Assembly: GCA_961205875.1 (NCBI GenBank)
Contig: OY540811.1
Span: 23,553,248 to 23,617,247, forward strand
DNA: 64,000 nt
DNA from: Sialis fuliginosa
Taxonomy: Eukaryota > Arthropoda > Insecta > Megaloptera > Sialidae
Direction of reading: 5' to 3'
Shown in pieces: positions 27,801-39,252 of the stretch. The translations under genes were made by a program, and so were the position numbers. The number at the start of each line of letters is the position of its first letter. The stretch's first letter is position 1. Below the pieces are notes generated by a model. It saw only the letters and a list, made by a program, of their open reading frames with translations, ran no database searches and was not told the DNA's origin.

Positions 27801-30800
27801 AAATTCTATAATTAGTAACTTTATTTAATAGCACTATTGGGTTTTAATTAATTTAAAAAGTATTGACATTAAAAATAAATATTCCTATATATATTTAAAA
27901 AGTATGTATACTATATATAATTACATATTTATTATATATATATAATACATATCATATATATGTAGAATTACATGTAGTCGGTTTTTAAGAAAAAGTACAA
28001 TCAATAATAGTTAAAAACTATTATGTTGTTCCTTTCGTGAAAAAATATTGGCTTATTTATGTGATTTTTAATCACTATACTTTCTTGATTAGAAGTCATG
28101 TAGGTGTTAAACATAACTATAAAATCAAGTATACTACCCAAATAACGCTATTTTTATATAAACATGTTGTATGAACGAAATATAATATTTTCAGATTAAG
28201 ATTGAAATATTTTTGTAATAATAATTTATATTTTCAGACAAACGTGGGTCCGATCTTACTATGTGTGAATCCATACACAGACGTGGGGAATCCTCTAACA
28301 CTGAGTAGCACGCGAGGTTTAGCCGCGAGCGTGCAGCTCAGCAGAGTTGTACAAGAAGCTGTTCGTCAGCAATCTGAAACTGGGTACCCGCAAGCGATCA
28401 TTTTATCTGGAGCAAGTGGTTCCGGAAAAACTCACGCTTCTATGTTACTTTTGAGACAATTGTTCGCCGTTGCTGGAGGAGGACCAGAGACTGATGCTTT
28501 CAAACATCTCGCTGCGGCTTTCACAGTGCTGAGGTCGTTGGGTTCCGCTAAAACAGCGTCAAATTCTGAATCTTCTCGAATAGTGAGTATACGTTGTTAT
28601 TTACATTTAAATAATCCATTTTCACCATTGTTTTTTGAGAAGAACTAATTTTATTTTAATTTATTTTAGGGTCAATTTATTGAAGTACAAGTAACTGACG
28701 GAGCTCTGTATAGAACCAAAATCCATTGTTATTTTCTTGACCAAACTCGAGTTATACGTCCACTACCAGGAGAGAAAAATTACCATATATTTTATCAAAT
28801 GTTAGCTGGTCTCTCATCTGAAGAACGTACGAAATTATGTTTAGAAGGATATGGGCCCAGAAATCTTCGATATTTACAACGTGGCGATACACGCCAGGAT
28901 ACTGTTGAGGATGCAGCACGATTTCAGGCCTGGAAAGCTTGTCTTGGAGTTTTAGGAATTCCATTCTTAGATGTTGTCAGAGTTTTAGCAGCTGTTTTGC
29001 TATTGGGAAATGTTCAATTCGGTGATAGTAAATCGTTGGAAGTAGAAGTTCGCAGTGGAGACCAAGAATTAAACGCTGCTGCAGGTTTACTTGGTGTGAC
29101 TGGTCCTGCATTATTTCGAGGTCTTACTTCTCGTACTCACAATGCTAGAGGACAGCTTGTGAGAGCGGTTTGTGATGCGAATATTTCAAATATGACTAGA
29201 GATTCTCTTGCCAAAGCATTATATTGCCGTACTGTAGCAACTATTGTAAGAAGAGCTAACAGTCTGAAAAGATTAGGATCCACTCTTGGAACGTTGAGCT
29301 CGGATTCAAATGAATCGGTTCATAATCATCATTTACAAAACGCTGAAATCACATCTCAACATGCAACTTCCACTGTGACTAGTGGCGGAGGGGCTGGAAC
29401 TGCTGGTGCTAAGTCTATGGCTGCTCTCAACAATGCCGTTCGTCACGCTACTGATGGTTTCATTGGTATTCTCGATATGTTTGGTTTTGAAGAACCAAGG
29501 CCATCGCAACTTGAACATTTGTGTATAAATTTATGTGCAGAAACAATGCAACATTTTTACAATACTCACATTTTTAAATCTAGTATCGAATCTTGCCGCG
29601 ACGAAGGAATTGATTGTGAGCTTGAAGTTGATTATGTTGACAATGTTCCGTGTATTGACTTAATTTCATCACTTCGTACAGGACTGCTTAGTATGTTAGA
29701 TGCCGAATGTTCTGTACGTGGAACAGCCGAATCTTATGTGGCAAAAGTGCGCGTTCAGCATCGACAAAATCCAAGACTTTTTGAACCAAGGCCAGCTGAA
29801 CCAAGATTATTTGGAATCCAGCATTTCGCTGGACGTGTAGTATATGATGCATCCGATTTCTTAGATACAAATAAGGATGTGGTATCAGACGATTTAGTTT
29901 CAGTATTTCATAAACATTCGTGCAATTTTGGATTTGCTACTCATTTATTTGGAAGTGAACTAAAAGCATTGTATTCATCGGAAAATGTACCGCGGGGTGT
30001 TAGTTTTAGAATATCTCCAACTTCGCATTCGGATTTATTAAATGGTGACGAACCAGTATCAACATTAACTCAAGATTTTCACACACGTTTAGATAACTTA
30101 TTAAGAACATTGGTACATGCTAGACCTCATTTTGTAAGATGTGTTCGAAGTAACGCTACTGAAACACCTGGACAGTTTGATAGAGTTACAACAATGATGC
30201 AAATACGTTCTTTACAAGTTTTGGAAACAGTTAATCTGATGGCAGGCGGTTATCCACATCGTATGCGTTTCAAAGCATTTTATTCTCGTTATAAGTTGCT
30301 TGCTGCATTGGGACGTGGTCGTAGATCTGAAGATAAATTGGTAGAAGATTGCCAAACCATTTTACGACACGCAACTGAACATCCAGCCGCGGGAGGTCTT
30401 AAGTCTGACACAGCTGCGGCAACTTGCTGGGCATTAGGCAAAAGACACATTTTCTTAAGCGAAGGTATCAGACAGCAATTAGAAAAACTTCGTACACTTA
30501 CGAGACAAAACTCTGCAACACTGATTCAAGCTACTTGGCGTGGATGGCGGGTAAGAAGACGTTGGGCGGCCGCCCTTCGGAGAGAAAGAGAACTCCAAGG
30601 AGGTAGAAGACCGAGGCCGCAACCGATTGCTGGAACACCACCTCCAGAACAAGTAGTCGAACAAACATGTAATTTATTTGGATTAGATTTAGAACGTCCC
30701 CCACCTGTACCACCTAGTAGATCTTATACTGTAGCAGGAAATACAAAACTAGGATATCCTCAAACCAGAGTGATGAAAATGTCTTTCCCTGAAGACGAAC

Positions 30801-30943
30801 CAGCAGTTTTAATAAAAGGCGAGACAGTACTTGTAGTAGGAGCTTCTCACCGTAGGGGCCATCTTGTAGTTGAACATAAACACTGCACCCTCCATGTGCC
30901 ATTCCAGTTCCTTGAACTCAATCACCCACCCTGTACAAAGTAA
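21818..30943 (+). CDS. dachs: Dachs-like unconventional myosin (3' four exons; 5' end missing)
   Basis: Four exons join in frame: 21818-22162, 22782-22978, 28238-28582 and 28670-30943 (TAA at 30941). All have AG/GT borders and compatible phases; the first starts mid-codon after AG with no usable ATG, so upstream exons are missing. 1052 residues are visible. Seen, by visible residue: a short helical stretch (about 5-30); an Asn/Ala/Pro-rich low-complexity linker to about 140; a myosin motor from about 150 with P-loop GASGSGKT (238-245), switch I NSESSRIG (289-296), switch II DMFGFE and actin-site HFVRCVRSN; one IQ motif (30515-30565); a proline-rich tail with no MyTH4/FERM or long coiled coil. 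Family knowledge: Drosophila Dachs is a cortical myosin below Fat/Dachsous that controls Warts and planar polarity. The single IQ, divergent motor and short tail fit Dachs best; another divergent class such as Myo81F is the main alternative. Confidence 0.8.
22440..22712 (-). repeat. Dispersed repeat family 1, copy 2 (Dachs intron)
   Basis: This inverted counterpart of 6016-6335 lies in the 619-bp Dachs intron and ends about 70 bp before the 22782 acceptor. It shares CCGCCATGCGGAAATTAAC, GACACGATTTTTCGATGG and TTACAATACTTCCATTTC. Confidence 0.7.
24500..25423. mobile_element. hAT-type non-autonomous element in the Dachs intron
   Basis: The element spans 24508-25415, with ends TAGAGATGAAACGGATA / TATCCGTTTCATCTCTA and perfect 8-bp duplications ATTACAAT at 24500-24507 and 25416-25423. 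Subterminal zones are packed with GGCCGGAT/ATCCGGCC repeats, likely transposase binding sites, around an AT-rich noncoding core. Confidence 0.9.
25424..28237. other. Intronic DNA with two GC-rich patches
   Basis: 26480-26640 and 27190-27400 are far richer in G+C than their surroundings. The latter is open in several frames. Neither shows a myosin-like peptide or a confirmed splice pair. The rest is AT-rich. Confidence 0.4.
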
Positions 30944-31133
30944 TATTATGCAATATCATGTATACTCCACAGTCTGATATGAATGTTTTATAAATGAATA
31001 TTTTTCTTTTATTTTTATATATTTTATGTATGGATAGAATATACAATGCGTATATATTAATAATATTTTTCGTTTTTACATTTAATTGATATTAACTTTT
31101 TTAAGAAATCCTTTGTCTTCCTAGCGCTCATAG

Positions 31134-31139
31134 AATAAA
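31134..31139 (+). terminator. Candidate polyadenylation signal of the Dachs-like gene
   Basis: This is the first AATAAA after the stop codon, about 190 bp downstream. It lies before the convergent lipase A stop at 31455, so the two 3' ends need not overlap. Later AATAAA hexamers near 31295 and 31424 are alternatives. Confidence 0.4.
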
Positions 31140-31454
31140 AAAAAGCAAAATTTATCTTACAATATAATGTTTTAATTAATGTATAATATGTTATGTATTG
31201 TTGGCTATTAATAGAATTTTAAAACAATTATTATTTAAAGTAGATTCCATTATATTGTTAGATAATTCTAATTAATTGATTAGCACATATAATACAATAA
31301 AAATTTTTTTGTTGTTTTATGATGATATCGCAAATTATGATAAATGTATTTAAATTCTATAGTAATTAATTCAGTTATTTATCGAGTTCTTATTTTAATA
31401 CAGATCAAATAACATATTTTTGAAATAAAATGTGTTTTCAAAATTATAATTTCA

Positions 31455-32664
31455 TTATCTGCGTATTCTGTTTAATGCATATGGTGATTGAGAAGCTGTT
31501 TTCAAAAAGTAGAGCCCACTAGCTGTATTTGGTGTTGGCTCTCCCATTGGAACTACTTCGTTTGAATCACATAGCCCGTTATTGTAATCTTCCCAACTGT
31601 CACATTTTATTGACAAAAATTCAGTTGATGTTATCGATTCCAAAAAATATTCTAATGATCTTCCATGACTACAAACTAAAAAATAAAAACAATAATAAAT
31701 GTTTACATATAATTGAGTTTTAAATAATACAATATATGGATAGAGCAGATAATTTTTAACTTACTAAGTTTTTCACATCCATTTTGATGATATCCACCAT
31801 TTGGATAGAAGTTAGCCATTCCAACAGGTTTTACCATTCCCAACTGTCTCCCATTTGTATGTATGATGTCAACAAATTCCGCATCATCTTTGTCTATTCT
31901 CTTATGCTCTCCAACAGTAATTGGAAATTCAAACAAAGGTCCTGCAGGATCCAATCCTGTTACTCTAGCTACTTTCTTACCAGTTACTGCAAAAACTGTT
32001 TTACCAGTAAACCCGGCTACATGCCCACCTAATGATATTCCAAAAACATGAAAATCTTTGTGATTAACTCCGTATTTTGATATTAATGTAGCAATTAAAT
32101 TTCCAGTAACTTGACCAACTAATTTTGTAGCTGATGCTGACCTAGAATATTCAGATCTTGAATAGTTTCTCCAGTCGACAGATATGAAATTACATTCATC
32201 TTTCGATAAATATTGATTTTTAATTTCGTATGCCCATTTTGTCTGCCCAGTTTGTGTCCAGCCATGGGAAAATATTTTTGTCGGGATTTTTGGATCGTAA
32301 CTTGTTTCCAATACATTCTCCAAAGTTATATATTCGGGAGTATTTGGATTTTTTGGTGTAAATAATAGAAAACTTATGTTCCTTTTTACATCTTCATATT
32401 GTACTGATTTGAAATCTAAAGTTCCTTTTGGGGAAATGCTTTGACATAATTCGTCAGAAGTTTTTAAAGGATTCGGCGAGACAACTAAAAAAATGGTTAT
32501 GATTATTATATAGAAAATATTTGTTAGAATTGGGCATATGGTAAGTTTTCAACATAAGTCTAAATATAAACATTTTTTATAAAAAAAACTGATATTGTGT
32601 AATGAAACTAAATTGTTAACTTACCTATTATACTAATCAAACATAACAATAGTAGTTTTATCAT
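31455..32664 (-). CDS. Secreted pancreatic-lipase-family enzyme, phospholipase A1-like (lipase A)
   Basis: Three exons on the minus strand, 32664-32625, 32484-31765 and 31675-31455, join through consensus GTAAG/AG sites into 326 residues. Exon 1 encodes a short hydrophobic signal peptide beginning MIKLLLLCL. The catalytic triad is visible: Ser164 in GISLG (the usual GHSLG has His in place of Ile), Asp192 in GLDPAGP and His257 in CSHGRS. The two lid-flanking cysteines are only about four residues apart (GCEKLIC), which in this family goes with phospholipase A1 rather than triglyceride lipase activity. It probably hydrolyses ester bonds of phospholipids or galactolipids outside the cell; the substrate cannot be read from sequence. 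It is the 3'-most member of a same-strand cluster and converges on the Dachs-like gene. The exon layout, with a tiny signal exon, a large core and a C-terminal exon carrying His, is shared with lipase B. Confidence 0.9.
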
Positions 32665-32726
32665 TTTTAATACTTCGCGTTTGCTCAAAAATGAGTGAAT
32701 TAGTATATATTATCGCAAAACTTCTA

Positions 32727-32737
32727 TTATATATAAG
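32727..32737 (-). promoter_or_regulatory. Candidate TATA box of lipase A
   Basis: On the minus strand a TATATATAAT-like run lies about 65 bp upstream of the lipase A ATG, a spacing that allows a short 5' leader. AT-rich surroundings make chance likely. Confidence 0.25.
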
Positions 32738-32789
32738 ATAGGACCATTTTCCTATTTTAAATAGAGATTTTGATGATGTTTTTTCTTTC

Positions 32790-33112
32790 TTTCTTGATAT
32801 CTATCACTATCACCAAAGTTCACGTATTTGTATGTTTGATAGAAATATAGGTAATCTATAGTTTATGACTTTGAAAAACGTAAAAAGTAGAAAACTAATA
32901 TTATTTTTTACATTCTCATATTTTACTGAATTGAAACCTAATACCTTTTTTAGTGATTTGTATTGCGAAAAGTCTTGAACAACCTAATGGCTTTTTGCGA
33001 GAACTAAATAATAAGGATATTTTTAAAATAATTATCTCATAAAAATAAAAAATGTAGGTATATCAATCTTACCTAAAACACAAGTCAAACACAACAAAAG
33101 TATTTTGATCAT
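32790..33112 (-). pseudogene. Decayed lipase-family copy upstream of lipase A
   Basis: On the minus strand, 33112-33073 is an intact-looking first exon: ATG, a signal-peptide core beginning MIKILLLCLTC, and a GTAAGA donor. It has exactly the 40-nt length and phase of lipase A exon 1. A 69-nt intron follows, with an acceptor giving an exon start at 33003. The next stretch is clearly related to the start of lipase A exon 2; the region matching NSVKYENV and NISFLLFT aligns almost base for base. Two small length differences shift the frame and an in-frame TAG appears near the start. Similarity then fades at about 32880, with a short further match near 32800. The GXSXG, Asp and His regions are absent. 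It reads as a truncated fourth member of the cluster rather than a functional gene. Confidence 0.75.
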
Positions 33113-34733
33113 TTTTTTAAGTAGGTACTAAATACTTGTGTTAACTCGATAATATGTGAATTTTAAATGCAAAACGATTATTAATTACTGAAATATGCAA
33201 TAAAAAAAACTTAATGCATCGAAATGATTTAATTGATTTTTTAAATAAAATGTTAATTACCTATATATCGTTGCTATACAGTAGTTATAAAATATTTCAC
33301 TTTTTGTTAATCATATAGTAATTACATTTTTTAATCAATATATCTATACATATTTACTACTTTCAATTTCATAGATGAAACAATGTTTTATTATCTATCT
33401 ATTTCTAAAATATCTATTATTTTGTAATGACTGATTTCGTTTTATTAATATTTCATCAGATTAATATTATTTTTAAAAGGGTTAATTTTAATAATAGGTA
33501 TATGTATATCTTCCTAGAAGACTAATAAGCGCAATCATTCGACTTCAATTCAATCACGCATTCACACCAGAATACCAGCATAAAATAAAAATCACAACTA
33601 CGAACACATGCAGATGCGACAATATACATACATATTTGCATCTTCCATTTGACTGTAAATTATGTTTTTACAATAAAACATCGATTTAAAAACTGTTTAA
33701 TAATAACTATATGTGATACCAATAATGAAAGTACAAATATATGTATGTTGAATTAATAACTATAATCATGAAAATAACAAATCATTACGGAAGTTTGAAA
33801 GATTGTTTTATAATATCATTAAAATTGTTTAAGTATGCACTTGCATATTTGAAGGCTGTACTTTGAAAAAATTCTGATTATTATCTTTGAAAACTACCAC
33901 TATAAAACAAAAGCATGTACTTTAAATTATTAGATTAACTTCAGATTGTTTTATTTCTGTAGAATTAACAACGATAATCTAATATATATATACGATTTTC
34001 AAGTGTGTAATATATATCAGTATTCAATGGATAAAAATTTTGCTATTATTTGTAAAATTCATAGTGTAGCCTAAAATGTAATAAACAATATATTACAATT
34101 ATTATTAACTTGTGATCATATTTTAATTAAATTCATTTAATCAACGCTCTTTAATTAATTCAAGTGCAATTATAAGTTAATTTATGCAATCGTACCTGTT
34201 TCATTCTATTTGCGTATTTAAGTAGATGAAAAACTGAGCAGAAATATTAAGCTTTATTATTGTCAATACGCAGAAAAACAGTAAGTTATATTAAAATACT
34301 ATATTTTTATTAATACGTTAAGAGGTTTGTAAATATAGTTCAACACTTAAATTATGTAGCGTTATATTTTTAATAAAATAACAATATATAGGTATTAAAT
34401 AATACAATATAATTTTTCTTTACATTTTTATATACATATATACACTCATACGTTTTACATACATCCAAACAATTCTACATATAAAGTAATATCTAATATT
34501 TTGTACATAGAACAGCCTTAACGATATTTTACATTTCTAATATTTACAAATGGCCTCTAAATGAATTATTTAGTTGAAATTAAATAAAGGCATTTACAGC
34601 GTTTTCGTATCGAATGTGAATTTTCAATATCATAAATTAAAATTACCTATTCGCTGATATAAAAAATTATTTAACAAATTAATTAAACATCAGATATCAA
34701 TAATATACTGACACTGCTGAATATTTCTAAAAT
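33113..34733. other. Intergenic DNA between the lipase relic and lipase B
   Basis: AT-rich, with no lipase exon, repeat border or other gene recognised. Confidence 0.5.
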
Positions 34734-36472
34734 TTATTTATAGAATGGGTAATTTTTTCCAAACGGTTCATTTTTTGATGTTCGTAAATAGAAAATTCCT
34801 CTGGCTTTTGTTGAAAGAGGAACACCCATCGATACTACTTCATTGCCGTTGCATTTTCCTTTTTTATACTGCTTCCATGTGTCGCACCGGAGTGATAAAA
34901 ATTTTGAAGAAGTCACTGATTCTTCGAAAAATTCATATGCTCTTGAATGACTGCATACCTCTGGAAATATATAAAATAGATTTATGAAATTAAAATACAT
35001 GTATAAATCACAACTTTATCAAGATTTATTTTCTTTTTTTAGTATTCCGAAGAAACCCTATATTAATCTCACTTTGTCGTCCGTCCTTTTCAATCAAAGC
35101 AAAATATCTCGAAAACTATATAAAATGTAGATCTCAATTAGTAGAATATGACCCTATTTTTATATTATTTTCTAACTCAAAAATGCACCTGTGGCTCCAA
35201 ACAGTCCACGTAGTACGTATTTTAGAACCCTTATGGCATACTCCCATGTATGTCTTGACCGAATTATATTTATAGATTCAATAACTTTAGTTTCTAAATG
35301 ATTGATATAATAATATAAAAATTATTTAATACTTACGTCCGACTAATATTACACAACCAGGCTGATTCGGTGTTCCGTCATTAGGATAAAAATCAACATG
35401 CCCAATATCTTTCGCGAATCCTAATACACCACCGCACGTATGAATGACATCAACAAATTCTGCATCATTTCTGCACAACCTTTTACTTTCTTCCACTAAA
35501 AACGGCATTTCAAATAAAGGTCCCGCTGGATCCATACCAGTAATTCTTCCAATCTTCTTTCCGGTATTTTCAAAAACAGTCTTTCCAACAAAACCGCAAA
35601 CATGACCCCCCAAAGAATGTCCCGCTAAATGGAACTTGCTTGGATTAGCTTTATACTTCTGAACAAGGACAGATATCACATTCCCTACATACTGTCCAAC
35701 TTTTTTCGTTGCTGAAGCAGACATAGTGTATTCCAATTGAGAATAGTAACTCCAATCTAATGCGATTATATTAAAATCTCCCTGCATCATGAACCTGTTC
35801 TTAATATCTTGGATCCATTTAATCTTGCCGTGTTCTATCCATCCGTGTGTTATTAATTTGGTTGGATTCTTTGGATTGTACGGAGTATCGGCAACATTGT
35901 CTTCTGTTAATTCGACTGCAAATGTAGGGTTCTTCAATGTAAACAAGAGAATTCGGACGCGATCTTGTACATCTCTAAGTGTTACATTGTCAAAGTCGAT
36001 CTGTTGGTCTAGTGGTATTAGGCGAGTAGTTCCATCGAAATCTTGGTATTTTAATATATTGTGTGGTGCTGACAGTACTGAAAGAAAAGTTTAATTTTTT
36101 TATTTGTGCTTCATAGAAACTATATATTAACACTTCCTACATTTCCATAACATTATAAATACAATTTTTTATCAATGAAACAAGGGGATAAGAAAGTTAT
36201 CATGTGTTTTTTTAAACTGTATATGTAATTATATATAGACCATTTAGACGCCTGTTATATTATCAATATATAATATCAAGTACGTATTATGAAATTAATA
36301 ACAAGGACAATAAAAAAATATGATAAAATAATCCGAAGTGAAATAAATGGAAATAAAATGATATAATTTAATAAGATATTACTGCCTGCATACGAAAATG
36401 AATGCCATAAAAAATAAGATTAAAAAAAAACTTACCTGTGGTAAAGCATAAGGCAAATATTATCTTGATCAT
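34734..36472 (-). CDS. Secreted pancreatic-lipase-family enzyme, phospholipase A1-like (lipase B)
   Basis: Minus-strand exons 36472-36436, 36077-35337 and 34960-34734 join through GTAAG donors and AG acceptors into 334 residues. The first exon plus the first codons of exon 2 form a signal peptide (starting MIKIIFALCF, likely cut near VLSA/PHN). The triad is Ser167 in GHSLGG, Asp195 in GMDPAGP and His264 in CSHSRA. The lid between the two flanking cysteines is very short (GCVILVGQVC), pointing to phospholipase A1-like rather than classical lipase specificity. It is clearly related to lipase A: shared SASATK, NYSR/YYSQ-type region, GKTVF and AEFVD segments. The same intron phases support origin by tandem duplication. 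It is likely secreted (gut, salivary or reproductive fluid are typical sites for the family, but tissue is unknown here). Confidence 0.92.
35036..35115. repeat. Short dispersed repeat in lipase B intron 2
   Basis: TTCCGAAGAAACCCTATATT then AATCTCACTTTGTCGTCCGT. Related fragments lie at about 38190-38255 (same strand) and 57160-57220 (opposite strand). Probably tails of one decayed transposon family. Confidence 0.55.
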
Positions 36473-36548
36473 TTTTTATTCTGTTGAAAACTAGGTACTA
36501 TGTTTTTGATCGATTCATGAAAATGGATAATAATTAAATAATATCAAT

Positions 36549-36560
36549 GTTTATATATAC
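36549..36560 (-). promoter_or_regulatory. Candidate TATA box of lipase B
   Basis: GTATATATAAAC on the minus strand lies about 80 bp upstream of the lipase B ATG. It is a good match to TATAWAA, and a start site about 30 bp downstream would give a leader of about 50 nt. Confidence 0.35.
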
Positions 36561-36978
36561 TGACATCTGTAATCAATCTATTGTTCCTTGAACTTCTCAA
36601 GATTTAAGATAAAATTTTTAAACACTTGAAATCCTATTGTTTTAATGTTATCAATAAAAACATTTAAAATGTATCCACGCAATAAATAATTAATATATTC
36701 ATCAATAAGTATGTGTATTGTTATAATTATATTTTAAGTGGTTTAGTCATTTTTTACAATATTGATTGCAACAAACAATTTTTTGTTTTATTAGTATAAA
36801 TTAAAAACATAAAATAAAAATAAATTCCAACAATTGTACAGAATTTTTCTAGAGGTAGAATAAAGACGTCAAAAATTACATATCTAGGATTTTACTGGAT
36901 AGTTTAATAATTAAATATTATAATTACGATTTGTGTATTTATCGAAAGTATTTTTAATTGTAACTTTTTAATTAAATA

Positions 36979-37702
36979 TACAGTGCCTACCAAAATTTCC
37001 GGGCCATCTAAATAATTTTTGAATGGCTTGAAACATAGGATTGAAATTTGTAGGGATTCAATGAGATCCCAAATTCTATTATTCAACCACAAAAGCATCC
37101 ACCTTCATACTCCCGTGGGACGAGGGAAGGAAATCTTGAATGATATGTGGGGTTGAGTATGGGCTTGTTCGTAAGGGATTTTCAAGACGAAAACAACGCG
37201 GGGTCGCCGAGGTCTGTACGATTTTTTTCGAAGAGATGATCATTTGAGACTAGGTTAAAATTGAAGAAGTTCACTATCATCCTTACAAAATATATCTAGT
37301 CCAGGGGTTATCCGAAGACAATTATGACAGAAGAGTAGAATTTTGTGTTTTTCAACTTAATTTTTTTTTTCGTTTTAGTATATTTTTTAATATGCATTTA
37401 ATTAATCTCTATAAAAATGTTCAAATGCTCATAACACTTCGAAAAAAAATTGTAGAGACCTCGGAGACCTCGCGTTGTTTTTGTCTCGAAAAGCCCTTTC
37501 GAACGTGTCCTCACTCAACCCCACATGCCATTTAAGATTTCTTACCTCCCTCCTCCTCTTGTCTCACGGGGGTGTGAGGTTGGTGTTTTTGTGATTAAAT
37601 AATAGACTTGGTGGTCTCATTGTATTCCTATAAATTTTAATCCTATATTTCAAGCTATTAAAAAAATATTAAGATTGCCCGGAACTTTTGGAAGGCACTG
37701 TA
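36979..37702. mobile_element. Tc1/mariner-type palindromic element between lipases B and C
   Basis: The element spans 36981-37700. Ends CAGTGCCTACCAAAATTTCC / GGAACTTTTGGAAGGCACTG are both flanked by TA. The two halves are imperfect reverse complements over much of their length (shared AACCCCACAT, GGCGACCTC/GAGGTC, TCATTGAATCCC/GTATTCCTAT regions). No transposase frame. Confidence 0.8.
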
Positions 37703-39252
37703 TATTGTTTGAGATACACCTGTGATTTACAAGCTTATGTGTTAAAAGGTTTTCGCATTTTTTTTAATTTGACGATTCTTCATGTAAGAAATTCTTAAAT
37801 TAAAATTTATGGACAAAAGATTTGTAAAAAAAACAATAAATAATTTAGATGTAGAGGTACGTACTATTATTTTTATTTTAATACATAGTACCACTATTTG
37901 ATAGTTTGAGAAGCACTAAATTATATTGTATTCGTTTATGAATTTATAGTTTCGGTCAATAAGAAGAAAATTGTATTGTGATTACGCACACAAAGATTCT
38001 CTTTTCTAATATTGCATTTTTGTACTAATCTTATCATTTTTATCTTACTATTGTGCAGGTATTTATGTACATATGTATGAAGTACCTACAGATTTTATAT
38101 ATAATCGTAATAATTTGAAATATTTGATTTGGCATTTATATTAATAAGTAGTACAAAATTTACTATTTTTTTTTTGTGTTTCATAGGTGTTAATCTCATC
38201 TCACTTTGTCGTCCATCCGTCACAATAAAATATCACGTGAACTATATAAGCTATATAAATTTTGTAGAGGGAGCATATGTATAGCTAAAAATGATAAGTA
38301 AGGGACTCTAAATAGTCATTTCATATACCTCCCCGTCTTAAGTTTAGTATCTAAAATCAAAATTTGTCGGAAAGATATATCTTTGACAAAATTGCAACAG
38401 CCAAAGATGTATGCACATATTACCGAATATCAATGAATAATTAAGATTAAAAAAAATATTGGGGAACCTAGTAATTAAATTAAACTTTTCAATGAAGGAA
38501 CATACCATATCCTATAGATTCATCAATAGAATTTGTTTTTATCTCAACTCGAAAGTTGTCAAAACTTAATGTGAGTTTTTGATAAATATTGTGTTTTTTA
38601 TTTACTTTTAAAACGTTATAACTTTTGAAATTTGTACTGATACCAACGTAAAGAGAATTTAATTTAGATACGGAAAATATAAATATCCTTTAAAATTGAT
38701 GGACTTATCACGCTTTGCGCATATGAAAACAGGTTAGTTTGTAACGGTCGTATTTCGGTCAATTTTTATTGTATTGAAATAAAATAAAACACAAATTAAA
38801 GGTTAAAAATGAGCTACAAGAAACTGTTGCAATACCTTTCTAAAAAATTAGCCGTTTTGATGTTACTTACGAAAAAACACTTTTTAACCCCTTACCAAAT
38901 TACTCCTGCACCCCTTTGTCGACTACGCTCAACGATTTCTTAAAATGTGAGTATAAAACTACATATACCTACACCAATTTTCGTTGATAAAGGAATTATT
39001 GTGTTTTTTTAATATATATTTTTTAATATTTTTACTGTACTATTGGGTAAAAAAATTTAACTCCGGAGGATTAAGGTGTCACAACCTGAAAAAGTTTGAG
39101 AACCATTGAATTAAAAAAAATACATGAGTATAACAACATATAAATATTATAATAAATGATAATGAGAATAAAAAACAGCTATTTTTTGTACCAGATAACT
39201 ACAACTTTATATAATAAAACTACGCATTTATTTGATCTGACTTATTGTGTCA
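37703..39252. other. Intergenic repeat-rich DNA
   Basis: It contains the fragment at 38190-38255 noted under 35036 and an old transposon-like tail near 39065-39110 (GGTGTCACAACCTG, GTTTGAGAACCATTG). No gene. Confidence 0.4.

Larger units (their letters stand above)
22979..28237 (+). other. Long repeat-bearing intron of the Dachs-like gene
   Basis: The donor GTAAGT follows the codons for KQYY and the acceptor TTTTCAG precedes TNVGPILLCVNPY. The join recreates an uninterrupted myosin N-terminal motor, so no coding exon is needed in between. The intron holds a hAT-type element at 24508-25415 and two GC-richer patches near 26480-26640 and 27190-27400. The rest is AT-rich DNA with no gene I can support. 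Confidence 0.8.

Noticed and set aside
35789-36094. 101-codon plus-strand frame over lipase B
   Set aside because: Antisense shadow of the lipase B core exon.
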